Translations under genes and position numbers: made by a program
Notes under the pieces: generated by a model
What the model was told of the DNA's origin: nothing
What the model saw: the letters and a program-made list of their open reading frames with translations, nothing else
Database searches by the model: none
Shown: one piece after another, positions 37,644 to 45,800 of the stretch
Position numbering within the stretch: the first letter of the stretch is position 1
Layout of the letters: each line of letters opens with the position of its first letter
NCBI GenBank assembly: GCA_004376055.2
Contig: CP049016.1
Location: 682,001-746,000, forward strand
Direction of reading: 5' to 3'
Source: Nitrospirales bacterium LBB_01
GTDB taxonomy: Bacteria > Nitrospirota > Thermodesulfovibrionia > Thermodesulfovibrionales > Magnetobacteriaceae
Length of the DNA: 64,000 bases

Positions 37644-39302
37644 ATGGCAAGTGTACACAAATTACCGGGCTCTCCGTGGAGAGCGATAATTGAAAGCGCC
37701 ATGTATGCTAATTCAGTTAAAAACACCAATTTAAATGAACTCTATGAATTTTCCATAAAGCAGCCGGAGGTTATAGTAACCACAGAACCTATGTATAAAC
37801 CTGAAATGTATGGGCTTCCATCTGACGCTAAGGTTTTGGTGTCAAATGACGGACGCATTGTCGGACGCACGGCAAAAGCAAGAAGGCTTGTCCGTGAGAT
37901 GGGTAAAGACAAGGACATGTACCTTACAATATTAAGAGAAGCGATATATAATTTTAATAAAAAACCATCATTTGTCCTTGAGGGTATTGTAGGGCTTCAC
38001 CCGGATTTTATGATGAAAGCGTATCTGATAAGTCCTCAGACTGATGCTAAAAATATGCTCGATTGGGCTTTTAACTTCACTCCGTGGATGAAGCCGTGGA
38101 CTGATACTTATGCAAAATCACGGGTGCTTGACGAGCCGGATATTATGGTGCTGGCCGATCAGGACTGGAGCCATCCTGACTATCCCGACGGTCTTATTAT
38201 TGTTGATGAAATGCAAAACTGTATTGCTATACTTGGGCTTAGATACTTTGGCGAGCGCAAAAAAGGCACTCTTACACTGGCCTGGACTATTGGAGTAAGA
38301 CACAACATGGTGGCCTGTCACGGCGGTATTAAAACAATTGGCAACAGTACTCCTATTGCCGTCTTTGGACTATCTGGTTCCGGTAAGTCCTCAATAACCA
38401 ACAGCCATGACCACGAGGGAACGCTTCGGTCAGATGAGGTTGTAACCGTAATTCATGACGATGCTTTTTTAATTGATCTTGACAATAATTTCACAGTAGC
38501 GATAGAGCCAAGCCTGTTTGATAAAACCGATGCGATAAAATATGACGACCCACTGATTAAGTATTTTTACTCGGCACAAAACGTAGCGATAACAAAGCGA
38601 CCTGACGGGCAGGTGAAAATAGTCTGCGAGGATGTCAGAAACAACAACGGCAGATGTATAAAGAGCCGCGATATGTTTAACTATGCCGATTCCTGTGAGC
38701 GTCCCGGAAAAGTGATATGGCTTCAGAAAGACCCAAGTATGCCTCCGATAACTAAGATAAAAAACAACTGGCTGGCTGTTGCAATGGGCGCCTCCCTAAG
38801 CACGATGAGAGCAAAAGGCGTGGAAAACGTTGACCCAAAAGAGCTTGAGAAACTTGTCATAGAGCCGTTTGCAAATCCCTTCAGGGTGTTTCCTCTTCTT
38901 TGGGATTGTCAGCAGTTTTATAAACTTTTCCAAACCGGCACGGAGTGCTATATTATGAATACGTATGCTTTTGGGCTTGCAGGAGGTTTGATAGATATAC
39001 CCAAAAACCTGTCGCTTTCCATTGTGACAGAACTTAAGCGCGGAACGATAGAGTGGAGAGACTGGAAAGCGTTTCCCGGTCTTCAAGTACCAAAAAATGG
39101 CAAAGAACTCTTCGGTCAAGATTACGACAAGAAGTACAAACCTTCGCGGGATGAAAAGTACCTTGCCTATTTACGAAACAGGATGCAGGACAGAATCAAC
39201 TTCCTGTCAAACAAGCGCGAGGGTGGAGACATGGACAGCGCCATCATTGACCCGATAGTAGCGGCACGTGCGGTTATTGACCATATACTGAGCCCGCTGT
39301 GA
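37644..39302 (+). CDS. Phosphoenolpyruvate carboxykinase (ATP)-like protein
   Basis: A 552-residue protein. The P-loop FGLSGSGKSS (about residues 239-248) and the following metal/phosphate site HDDAFLIDLD resemble the kinase-1 and kinase-2 regions of ATP-dependent PEPCK, which converts oxaloacetate to phosphoenolpyruvate. FGERKKGTLTLAW precedes the P-loop in the right order. The classical LSGTGKTTLS is changed to LSGSGKSSIT, so it is a divergent member; catalytic activity is likely but not certain. Good ribosome site (AAAGGAG). It follows the repeat element and precedes an M50 protease. Confidence 0.75.
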   Translation: MASVHKLPGSPWRAIIESAMYANSVKNTNLNELYEFSIKQPEVIVTTEPMYKPEMYGLPSDAKVLVSNDGRIVGRTAKARRLVREMGKDKDMYLTILREAIYNFNKKPSFVLEGIVGLHPDFMMKAYLISPQTDAKNMLDWAFNFTPWMKPWTDTYAKSRVLDEPDIMVLADQDWSHPDYPDGLIIVDEMQNCIAILGLRYFGERKKGTLTLAWTIGVRHNMVACHGGIKTIGNSTPIAVFGLSGSGKSSITNSHDHEGTLRSDEVVTVIHDDAFLIDLDNNFTVAIEPSLFDKTDAIKYDDPLIKYFYSAQNVAITKRPDGQVKIVCEDVRNNNGRCIKSRDMFNYADSCERPGKVIWLQKDPSMPPITKIKNNWLAVAMGASLSTMRAKGVENVDPKELEKLVIEPFANPFRVFPLLWDCQQFYKLFQTGTECYIMNTYAFGLAGGLIDIPKNLSLSIVTELKRGTIEWRDWKAFPGLQVPKNGKELFGQDYDKKYKPSRDEKYLAYLRNRMQDRINFLSNKREGGDMDSAIIDPIVAARAVIDHILSPL

Positions 39303-39327
39303 TAGTTGCTGAGGGGGATAGGCTCTT

Positions 39328-40020
39328 GTGGACCCGGTAGAGTTACTCAGAACCCTGACGATTGCCGTCATACCGATAGTTGTGGCGATAACTTTTCACG
39401 AGGCAGCTCACGGCCTTATCGCCTATAAGCTTGGCGACCCTACGGCTAAGGAGATGGGCAGACTTACGCTTAATCCCATAGCTCATATTGATCTAATGGG
39501 TACTGTGGTAATTCCGATAATGCTTTTTATTGGCTCAAACGGGGCTTTTATCTTTGGCTCGGCTAAGCCTGTGCCGGTTAACTTTGGAAACTTGAAAAAT
39601 CCGCGCAGGGATATGGCTTTAGTAGCCCTTGCCGGCCCAGTTATGAATATTATCTTGTCAATAATCAGCGTGTTTTTGTTTGCCATTGTGCGCGCCATGT
39701 ATAACTCCTCACAAGACGAGTTTCTGGCCGCAAAGATACTGGTTCCCATCTCTCACATGCTTAGTTACAGTCTGAGTTTTAACATATTCATTGCGGCCTT
39801 TAACCTGATTCCTATTCCGCCTCTGGACGGTGGACGTGTGCTGGTAAGTATGCTCCCCTACAGGTTCGCTTATCAGGTATCTAAACTTGAGCCTTATGGA
39901 ACTTTCATAATACTGGGGCTATGGTTTCTTGGGGTGCTGCGGTTTATAATTACCCCTATTCAAATTATCATACAAATGATTGTTCAAATTTTTGTTGAGC
40001 AGATTGGGAGGTTTATGTGA
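39328..40020 (+). CDS. Site-2-protease-type (M50) integral membrane metalloprotease
   Basis: A 230-residue polytopic protein with about five to six membrane segments. Zinc motif H24-E-A-A-H28 in FHEAAHGL, and the later third-ligand motif NLIPIPPLDGGRVL. It belongs to the short M50 group (no PDZ domain), which cuts membrane-embedded substrates. GTG start at 39328 with a GAGGGGGAT ribosome site. The stop overlaps the trpS start (GTGA). Substrate unknown; gene order protease-trpS is common in several phyla. Confidence 0.88.
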   Translation: MDPVELLRTLTIAVIPIVVAITFHEAAHGLIAYKLGDPTAKEMGRLTLNPIAHIDLMGTVVIPIMLFIGSNGAFIFGSAKPVPVNFGNLKNPRRDMALVALAGPVMNIILSIISVFLFAIVRAMYNSSQDEFLAAKILVPISHMLSYSLSFNIFIAAFNLIPIPPLDGGRVLVSMLPYRFAYQVSKLEPYGTFIILGLWFLGVLRFIITPIQIIIQMIVQIFVEQIGRFM

Positions 40021-41003
40021 AAGAGCGGGTACTTAGCGGAATGCAGCCAAGTGGACTTCTACACATTGGAAACTACGTCGGCGCTCTTCAAAATTGGGTA
40101 CAGCTTCAGGACGTTTATGACTGCTACTACTGTGTCGCAGATTGGCACGCATTGACATCAAACTATGCCAATCCCTCTCTCATTAAAGATTACTCACGGG
40201 ATTTGCTGATTAACTTTATAGCGGCAGGACTGGATCCTGAAAAATGTACTGTGTTTTTACAGTCTAAAGTTATGCAACACGCCGAATTGCATCTGCTCCT
40301 TAGTATGATGACTCCTCTGGGGTGGCTTGAGCGAGTGCCAACGTACAAAGAAAAGCAAACCGAAGTACATGACAAGGATTTAAACACGTATGGGTTTTTA
40401 GGCTACCCAGTGCTTCAGGCTGCCGACATTTTAATATACAGGGCAAAGCATGTTCCTGTAGGAGTTGATCAGGTGCCGCATCTTGAGTTTGCAAGGGAAA
40501 TTGCCCGGCGGTTTAATTTTCTCTATAACACAACGGCAATGGTAGAGCCGGAGCCGCTTTTAACTGAGTTTCCAAAGGTGGTTGGAGTGGATGGCAGAAA
40601 AATGTCCAAAAGTTATGACAATGCGGTATATCTTTCCGACACTCGCGAGGTGGTGGAAAAGAAAATCAAAACCATGATGACAGACCCCGCCAGAAAACGG
40701 AAAACCGATAAGGGCAACCCTGAGCAGTCTCCGGTGTATGCGCTTCATAAGGTGTTTTCGTCAAAAGAGGAACAGACTCATGTTGCAGATAACTGCCGAG
40801 CGGCGGCATTTGGCTGTCTTGACTGTAAGGGTATTTTGTTGCAAAATATATTTAAAGTTATGGAGCCGATATGGGAAAAAAGGAGAGAGCTTGAAAACGC
40901 TCCCTCAAAACTTTCCGAAATAATAGAGGCTGGCAACATTAAGGCACAGAAGGCGGCCTCGGAGACTATGGAAATAGTGCGCAGTGTAATGAACTTCGCT
41001 TGA
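40017..41003 (+). CDS. trpS: Tryptophanyl-tRNA synthetase
   Basis: Charges tRNA-Trp. It is a class I synthetase of 328 residues, with the HIGH-like site SGLLHIGNYVGAL near the N-terminus and KMSKSYDNAVYL at about residue 196. QAADILIYRAKHVPVGVDQ is a TrpRS hallmark. GTG start overlapping the M50 protease stop. Complete. Confidence 0.96.
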   Translation: MKERVLSGMQPSGLLHIGNYVGALQNWVQLQDVYDCYYCVADWHALTSNYANPSLIKDYSRDLLINFIAAGLDPEKCTVFLQSKVMQHAELHLLLSMMTPLGWLERVPTYKEKQTEVHDKDLNTYGFLGYPVLQAADILIYRAKHVPVGVDQVPHLEFAREIARRFNFLYNTTAMVEPEPLLTEFPKVVGVDGRKMSKSYDNAVYLSDTREVVEKKIKTMMTDPARKRKTDKGNPEQSPVYALHKVFSSKEEQTHVADNCRAAAFGCLDCKGILLQNIFKVMEPIWEKRRELENAPSKLSEIIEAGNIKAQKAASETMEIVRSVMNFA

Positions 41004-41024
41004 CAAGAGAGGAGTTGAAACAAT

Positions 41025-41243
41025 ATGCCGATTTATGAATACAACTGTGAAAAATGTAATGAGGACTTTGAACTGATTGTGTTTAGCACAACTGTTGTAA
41101 AATGCCCAAAGTGTGAGAACAAAGACGTGAGAAAAAAGATGTCCCTTTTTGGTATGGGCGGCAGCAACAAATCGTCAACAGGGGATTCAGGTGGCGGTAA
41201 GAGCTGTGGCGGCTGCTCATCACATAATTGCAGTACGTGTTAA
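41025..41243 (+). CDS. FmdB-family zinc ribbon protein
   Basis: A 72-residue protein with a zinc ribbon C8-x2-C11 / C27-x2-C30 (YNCEKC, KCPKC), then a Gly/Ser-rich linker and a second cysteine cluster CGGCSSHNCSTC at the C-terminus. FmdB-like proteins are widespread putative regulators of unknown action; the tail is common in the family. Ribosome site GAGAGGAG. Confidence 0.85.
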   Translation: MPIYEYNCEKCNEDFELIVFSTTVVKCPKCENKDVRKKMSLFGMGGSNKSSTGDSGGGKSCGGCSSHNCSTC

Positions 41244-41264
41244 AACAACTATAGTTAAAAGTTT

Positions 41265-41460
41265 TAATTACCTATGCAGTTAACTCCGTTAGCAAAAAAT
41301 GGATTCCTGCCTTCGCAGGAATGACAAGAAAAAAGGAATGATAAGAAAAAAGAAGCGCACTCTCCTTTGTCATTCCAGCCTCCGAGCTGGAATCCAGTCC
41401 TTTTTAATGTATCCTTAGCTGACATAAAACTATGTACCGGAATTAAGTATATAAGCATTA
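41265..41460 (-). mobile_element. AGTTAACTCCG-type MITE-like element, copy C
   Basis: In reverse orientation relative to copies A and B. Ends TAATTACCTATGCAGTTAAC (then TCCG) and, on the right, CCGGAATTAAGTATATAAGC (then ATTA). The palindromes are GGATTCCTGC...GCAGGAATGACA and TGTCATTCCAGC...GCTGGAATCCAG. The right-hand TATGTAC and GCTGACATAAA stretch is shared with copy B. Marks the start of the accessory region. Confidence 0.75.
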
Positions 41461-41516
41461 AGTTTCATAAAGTTTAAAAGCGTCCACACATAAATTTGAA
41501 TAAAAAAGGAGGACTT

Positions 41517-41757
41517 ATGGAGGTTATAGAACTAGAAGGCTTGCCGATTGAAGCAATCGTGAGGATAAAACAGTTGACAAATATTCTAAAAAAAGATAAA
41601 GGTGTTGCTCTGAGAATGATCGACGAGCTTATAGATGAAATTAACTGGGATATAGCTTTTAGCAATTCTCAGGATGTTTTTTGACAAGATGGTTGAGGAG
41701 ACACTAAGAGAGGTTGAGTCTGCTAATATCGAACTAATGGATTTGGACAAACTGTGA
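41517..41757 (+). pseudogene. Antitoxin gene with a one-base frameshift
   Basis: Strong ribosome site AAAAAGGAGGACTT before ATG 41517. The frame runs MEVIELEG ... FSNSQDVF and then hits TGA after a run of six T (41677-41682). With five T the frame continues FDKMVEETLREVESANIELM (then DLDKL), ending at 41757 with an overlap onto the toxin start, as in normal antitoxin-toxin pairs. It looks like a type II antitoxin paired with the toxin at 41754. Whether the extra T is a true mutation or a sequencing error cannot be told from this window. Confidence 0.65.
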
Positions 41758-42208
41758 AATCCTATGTAGTAAGAAGTTTTTGGAAACATTATAATAACCT
41801 GCTAAAAGAAATTAAGCAGAAGACTAATACTGAGTTGCGTTCAAAGACATAAATAAAAAAATGGATTCCTGCCTTCGCAGGAATGACAAGAAAAAAGGAA
41901 TGACAGAAAAGAGAAGCGCACTCTCCTTTGTCATTCCCGCCTACGAGCGGGAATCCAGTCCTTTTTCTCCACTAGTAGATTACCTTTTTGGAAGCTACTT
42001 GGTATAAGGAAATTTATAAGTCATGGTTAGAGAATCCTTTTGATGAAAAGTTGATATTCAAAAAGTTATACGAAAACAAAGAGGTATATTCTATAAGAAT
42101 AGGGCTTTACTGGAGAGCATTAGGGCTAAAACATAGAAAGATGATATATTTTGGTTCTGGATAGGCTCTCATGAGCAATACAGTAAGTTAATCACTAGAT
42201 TATTGTAA
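41754..42208 (+). pseudogene. RelE/ParE-like toxin gene interrupted by a 177-bp element
   Basis: The GTG start overlaps the antitoxin stop. Codons 1-24 read VKSYVVRSFWKHYNNLLKEI (then KQKT); the frame is then broken by the element at 41828-42004. After it the coding resumes: KEIYKSWLENPFDEKLIFKK, VYSIRIGLYWRALGLKH. A second lesion, a frame change near 42136, precedes DDIFWFWIGSHEQYSKLI. The assembled protein matches the mRNA-interferase-type RelE/HigB fold (Y-S-I-R-I and W-F-W-I-G-S-H motifs). Removing the element with one TAA copy gives ACT-AAG-GAA and restores the codons exactly. The gene is dead in its present form. Confidence 0.8.
41828..42004. mobile_element. 177-bp MITE-like element inserted in toxin gene
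   Basis: Left end TACTGAGTTGCGTTC, right end (reverse complement) TACCAAGTAGCTTCC. Flanked by TAA at 41825-41827 and TAA at 42005-42007, a 3-bp target duplication. The core has two opposed palindromes, GGATTCCTGCCTTCGCAGGA (then ATGACA) and TGTCATTCCCGCCTACGAGC (then GGGAATCCAG). No ORF. Ends match 17053-17229 and 45801-46113. Confidence 0.8.
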
Positions 42209-42269
42209 TACAGTCTTACTGAAAAAAGATGAGATCGCCCGCCCCTTAAGTAGATTCCCTTTAAAATCG

Positions 42270-42975
42270 CCAGCCCTTTGTCATTCCTTTCCTCTTTTGT
42301 CATTCCTGCGGAGGCAGGAATCCAGTCCTTTTTTTGTATCTATTTGTCATTTCCGCCTATGAGCGGGAATCCAGTCCTTTTTCATGTCTCTCTGTCATTA
42401 CTGCCCTATTATTTGTCATTCCTGCGAAGGCAGGAATCCAGATATATCATTCCACTCAGGATTATTCTCTTCAATAATTCTTATTTTCCATTGTCGCTTC
42501 CACTTCTTAATTTGCTTCTCCTTTTCTATCGCAACATTTATATCATTAGTGGTCTCGTAATATACCAGTGTATGGGCTTTATATTTTTTAGTAAAACCAT
42601 CTACCATGTCATTTTTATGTTCGTAAACACGTTTTAATAAGTCAGAGGTTACCCCTGTATATAATGTCCCATTTCTCTTGCTTGCCATTATATATACGTA
42701 ATATTGTTTCATATTGCCCTCATTAAAAGACTGGATTCCTGCCTTCGCAGGAATGACAGAAAAAAAGGAACTCACACCTCTTTGTCATTCCCGTCGTCTA
42801 CGAGCCAAGCCCTTTCCTCTTTGTCATTCCTGTCTTTGAGCGGTTTTCCACTTCCTTTTTTCAATTCTCTCTACTTTGTCATTCCTTTCCTCTTTTGTCA
42901 TTCCTGCGGAGGCAGGAATCCAGTTCCTTTTTTTGTGTCTCTTTGTCATTTCCGTCTCCGAGCTGGAATCCAGTC
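42270..42975. repeat. Cluster of REP palindromes flanking the GIY-YIG gene
   Basis: At least six units of the GGAATGACA...GGATTCC family: 42300-42325, 42347-42374, 42416-42441, 42731-42758 (opposite orientation), 42898-42923 and 42945-42972, plus broken TCATTCC pieces. Typical unit: TCATTCCTGC-GAAG-GCAGGAATCCAG read as a hairpin. The units at 42416 and 42731 face each other around the nuclease gene. The stretch 42209-42270 has no gene. Confidence 0.85.
42416..42712 (-). CDS. GIY-YIG endonuclease (UPF0213-like), bracketed by REP units
   Basis: A 98-residue protein with the GIY-YIG core YYVYIMASKRNGTLYTGVT, the conserved arginine in LLKRVYEHK and the later E/K-rich helix AIEKEKQIKKWKR. Single-domain proteins of this kind are small nucleases of unsettled role. 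The ATG at 42712 has GAGGG before it; the frame is open upstream through a REP unit, giving a spurious N-terminal extension. The last residues (SGFLPSQE) are read from the REP unit at 42416-42441, so the repeat supplies the stop codon. REP hairpins lie immediately on both sides in inverted orientation. Confidence 0.85.
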   Translation of the reverse strand: MKQYYVYIMASKRNGTLYTGVTSDLLKRVYEHKNDMVDGFTKKYKAHTLVYYETTNDINVAIEKEKQIKKWKRQWKIRIIEENNPEWNDISGFLPSQE

Positions 42976-43005
42976 CCTTTTCATTCATTTTAACACCCAC
43001 CCCAT

Positions 43006-43037
43006 AAAAAAAAGGGGACAGCTAAGCTGCCCCCTTA
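43006..43037 (-). terminator. Rho-independent terminator of the secreted protein gene
   Basis: On the minus strand: AAGGGGGCAGCT-TA-AGCTGTCCCC-like stem followed by eight T. It lies about 25 bases after the stop of the gene at 43061-43759. Confidence 0.85.
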
Positions 43038-43060
43038 ATTGGTTGTTTATTAGACTTAAA

Positions 43061-43759
43061 TTAGTATGCTAAGTCTGTTGAGTTGTCTGTGCCAGACACT
43101 GCATACGTATTGGTAATAAAGTTCCCACCATTAAGAAACGTTGATGTCCAACTATCAACCTTGTAAACTCTGTAGGTAGTACCGTCATACATACCGGACT
43201 CACAGGTATAGCCGATCATGTTACGTTTCGGGGAAGTAGTGCCCTGGAAACAAGACATACTCATTTTCTTACAGTCAAGCATAGAAGACCTAGCTATACC
43301 AGCTGCTGAACCTGCGTTAACGTTGACAGTGGTACTAGCAGCTACCATTGACAATGTTAAACCGTAGTTCTGTAAACCAGATGCTGTAGAAGTGTCGCTG
43401 GTAAGTGTAAATATCTGAGTGTTACCTGTTCCAATGTACACATACTGACCGCTAAACGTTAACTGGTTTGTGCTTCTGAAAGTCATGTTGTTGTACGCTG
43501 CTGGATCATCATGAGTAATGACAGCCTGACTTGCGTTTCCAGCTGCGTTACCGGTTACCTGAACTACTGTCCTTGACACGTTATCAAACATACCACCCAT
43601 GTTTGAAAGTACACAATAAGTTACGCCGTTGGTGTTGGTGCTGAGGTAGGGTATAAAGTACTTTACATAGGTGCCAGCATCAACCTTTGCTGCACCATAT
43701 ATGCCCATACCTGTTAACACCAGTGCCAACAACAAAACATAAACCAAACTTCTCTTCAT
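43061..43759 (-). CDS. Secreted protein of unknown function
   Basis: A 232-residue protein with a classical signal peptide (SLVYVLLLALVLTGMGIYG, cleavage probably after KVDA, residue 28). The mature part is rich in Thr, Ser, Asn and Gly with four cysteines, (TYCVLS, DCKKMSMSC, YTCES), suggesting two disulfides and a beta-rich extracellular domain. No family recognised. A perfect ribosome site (TAAGGAGGC), a leader hairpin CCTGC-TAC-GCAGG (43812-43824) and a strong terminator suggest an abundant single-gene transcript. It sits in the repeat-rich accessory region. Possible surface or pilus-associated protein; not shown. Confidence 0.75.
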   Translation of the reverse strand: MKRSLVYVLLLALVLTGMGIYGAAKVDAGTYVKYFIPYLSTNTNGVTYCVLSNMGGMFDNVSRTVVQVTGNAAGNASQAVITHDDPAAYNNMTFRSTNQLTFSGQYVYIGTGNTQIFTLTSDTSTASGLQNYGLTLSMVAASTTVNVNAGSAAGIARSSMLDCKKMSMSCFQGTTSPKRNMIGYTCESGMYDGTTYRVYKVDSWTSTFLNGGNFITNTYAVSGTDNSTDLAY

Positions 43760-44213
43760 TAGAATGCCTCCTTAACTTTTAATTTTCCCTAACAACTAAG
43801 TTACAAATTATCCTGCTACGCAGGCTTTAATTTATTCTGGACCCTTGCACCCCCTTTCTTATCATGTATTTTTCTCTAACCATAATCTATACTTCAGATC
43901 CTTATCCAGTTCCACTATGCGAAACTGTAACCTAAACACTTATCTTTTGTCAAGAGCCTTAAAAAATAAATATCACATCTAACACTTATTAGTTCCCTCA
44001 CACTCATAATACCAACCGTTCTCATCCACCCAACACAGCAACTGCTCTGCCTATGCTCCGTCTTTTTCTTCAAATACACCATATAAATTCTCATTCCAAT
44101 ATATTAACTCAATCATCATGCTTTGTCAAGTAAAAAAATCATTTATTTAAAAAAGTTAAAAAAGATATCACATTAAGCATCACTACTGGATTTATATCAA
44201 AAAAAAGGTATGT
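43760..44213. other. AT-rich gene-free stretch upstream of the secreted protein gene
   Basis: No coding sequence supported on either strand. It contains the leader of the minus-strand secreted protein gene (including hairpin 43812-43824) and long A/T runs near 44130-44250. No repeat-family end is visible. Confidence 0.6.
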
Positions 44214-44271
44214 TTGTCAAGTAAATTTTTTATTTTAAAAATTTTTTTTCACTCTTTATCTCTCATCCCAT

Positions 44272-44570
44272 GTAGCTTCCAAAAAGGTGATATAAGTATG
44301 GAGAAAAAAGGACTGGATTCCCGCTCGGAGGCGGGAATGACAAAGGGAAGAGGCGGGAATGACAAAGGAATATGTGGGACTGACAAAGGAATATGTGGGA
44401 ATGACAAAGGAGTGGATGGATTTTTTAGTTTCCTCCCCTATTCTGTCATTCTTTTCTTTTTCTGTTATTCCTTTTCTTCTTCTGTTATTCCTTTTCTTCT
44501 TCTGTTATTCCTTTTCTTCTTCTGTTATTCCTTTTCTTTCTTGTCATTCCTGCGGAGGCAGGAATCCAGG
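44272..44570. repeat. REP arms with short tandem repeats
   Basis: Left end GTAGCTTCCAAAAAGG (44272-44287) is an exact reverse-complement match to 41983-41998 at the end of the toxin-gene element. Then GGACTGGATTCCCGCTCGGA (then GGCGGGAATGACA), three to four degenerate copies of a 21-base unit GGAATGACAAAGGAATATGT, then five 20-base units TCTGTTATTCCTTTTCTTCT (44442-44540), and a closing REP arm ending GGCAGGAATCCAGG. The matching right end is not recognisable. Confidence 0.75.
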
Positions 44571-44630
44571 TTTTATATGCAATGTCAATAATAAAGACAA
44601 TTTAGCCCTATTTTGGCGCTTAATCCTTGC

Positions 44631-45785
44631 TCACACTCCTAAAAAAGCGCCCTGTTTTACTTCAAAGAAAATTTCCTCTTTAACACCCTTGCCTATAAGA
44701 AAGCGAACAACATCAAGAGGTTTAAAAAATAACCTTAATTTCCAGAGTTTTTTGCTTGAGCCTATAAAAATATCTGAATTAAGCTTGTCTATTATGCGGG
44801 ATAGCTCTTCTATTTCACTGTCGTTGTACTCTGATCTTATCTGAAGACGCTCTGTTATGACTTTTGAGTCATGCAAACTAAGGAGAAATGTTCTTACTAT
44901 GCTTTTAACTGACGATGTGAATGCTGCTCCAGATTTAGTCTGCAAAAACGATGGGATATCAAGCAGATAAGCGCTTATTTCTCTTACATCGGGAATGTTT
45001 CCGACATAGTTTAACTTAACGCCATACTTTGTAAAGCAGTGGTTAATCAGACTTGTCACTAAACGGCTTGACTCCTCTTGACCTATCCTGTTTAGAACCA
45101 AAAAGGGGGCAAAACTCTCGCTTACCTCCATAACAAGAGGATAGACCTCAGGGTCGGTGTTCAGTACCTTCTCTATAAACAAGTTAAGCATAAGGGAATC
45201 GTCATAGGTTGACGTCTCTGTCATAGAGTCAATAACGGGGGCAAGCTCGGCATGGTTTTTAAACACACCGCGGAGTTTTCTGTAAAGTGCTCCCTTTATA
45301 AACCTATAGGCATTCATAATGGCGCCGGGCTCTGGCACTGTCACTATAAACCCTTTGTCGGAATTTATAAAAAAATCCATTGTGCTTAAATCCATACCGG
45401 CTCCGAGGTCTATTATAACGAAATCCACATCAAGCGCTCGTATGTGTTTAAGCAGCTTTGCCTTAACTGTTGAGGCTGGATTTGACATTGAGGGCAAATA
45501 ATGTACCCCGCTTATCAAACTCAGATTTTTCACACGGGTTTCTGTAACAACATCCTGAAGAGTTTTTACTTTCTTTTGAATGAAATGAGCTAATGACATG
45601 GTCTTACCCATAACCCCCAGATATGTATGGAGATTTGCCCCTCCCAGGTCTAAATCCACAAGACAGACGGAGTTATCCATGCCGGAAAGCAAAGTGGCAA
45701 GCGTAATGGAAAATACACTCTTACCAACCCCTCCTTTGCCGCCAGCTATAGCAAGAACATGTTTCGCTTTTCTGTCTAATTTCAT
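44631..45785 (-). CDS. MinD/ParA-family ATPase (FlhG/MinD-like)
   Basis: A 384-residue protein with the deviant Walker A KGGVGKS (residues 17-23), DLDLGGANLHTYLG and the Walker B-type IIDLGAGMDLSTMDF. This group includes FlhG/YlxH (flagellar number) and related placement ATPases. The C-terminal 100 residues have no familiar motif. No flhF, min or par partner is adjacent. The start codon lies 12 bases from the end of a 313-bp MITE-like element, with no ribosome site visible in those 12 bases, so the element may now provide its promoter and translation signals. Confidence 0.8.
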   Translation of the reverse strand: MKLDRKAKHVLAIAGGKGGVGKSVFSITLATLLSGMDNSVCLVDLDLGGANLHTYLGVMGKTMSLAHFIQKKVKTLQDVVTETRVKNLSLISGVHYLPSMSNPASTVKAKLLKHIRALDVDFVIIDLGAGMDLSTMDFFINSDKGFIVTVPEPGAIMNAYRFIKGALYRKLRGVFKNHAELAPVIDSMTETSTYDDSLMLNLFIEKVLNTDPEVYPLVMEVSESFAPFLVLNRIGQEESSRLVTSLINHCFTKYGVKLNYVGNIPDVREISAYLLDIPSFLQTKSGAAFTSSVKSIVRTFLLSLHDSKVITERLQIRSEYNDSEIEELSRIIDKLNSDIFIGSSKKLWKLRLFFKPLDVVRFLIGKGVKEEIFFEVKQGAFLGV

Positions 45786-45800
45786 AGTTTTATATTCTTA

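Noticed and set aside
42278-43072. Plus-strand ORFs around the GIY-YIG gene containing SVIPAEAGIQ-like peptides
   Set aside because: The peptides are the standard translation of the REP palindrome; the rest is antisense to the nuclease or to the secreted protein gene.
44214-44844. Plus-strand ORFs of 125 and 161 codons
   Set aside because: They are translations of REP units and 20-bp tandem repeats (low-complexity Ser/Phe-rich) and then run antisense to the MinD-like gene.
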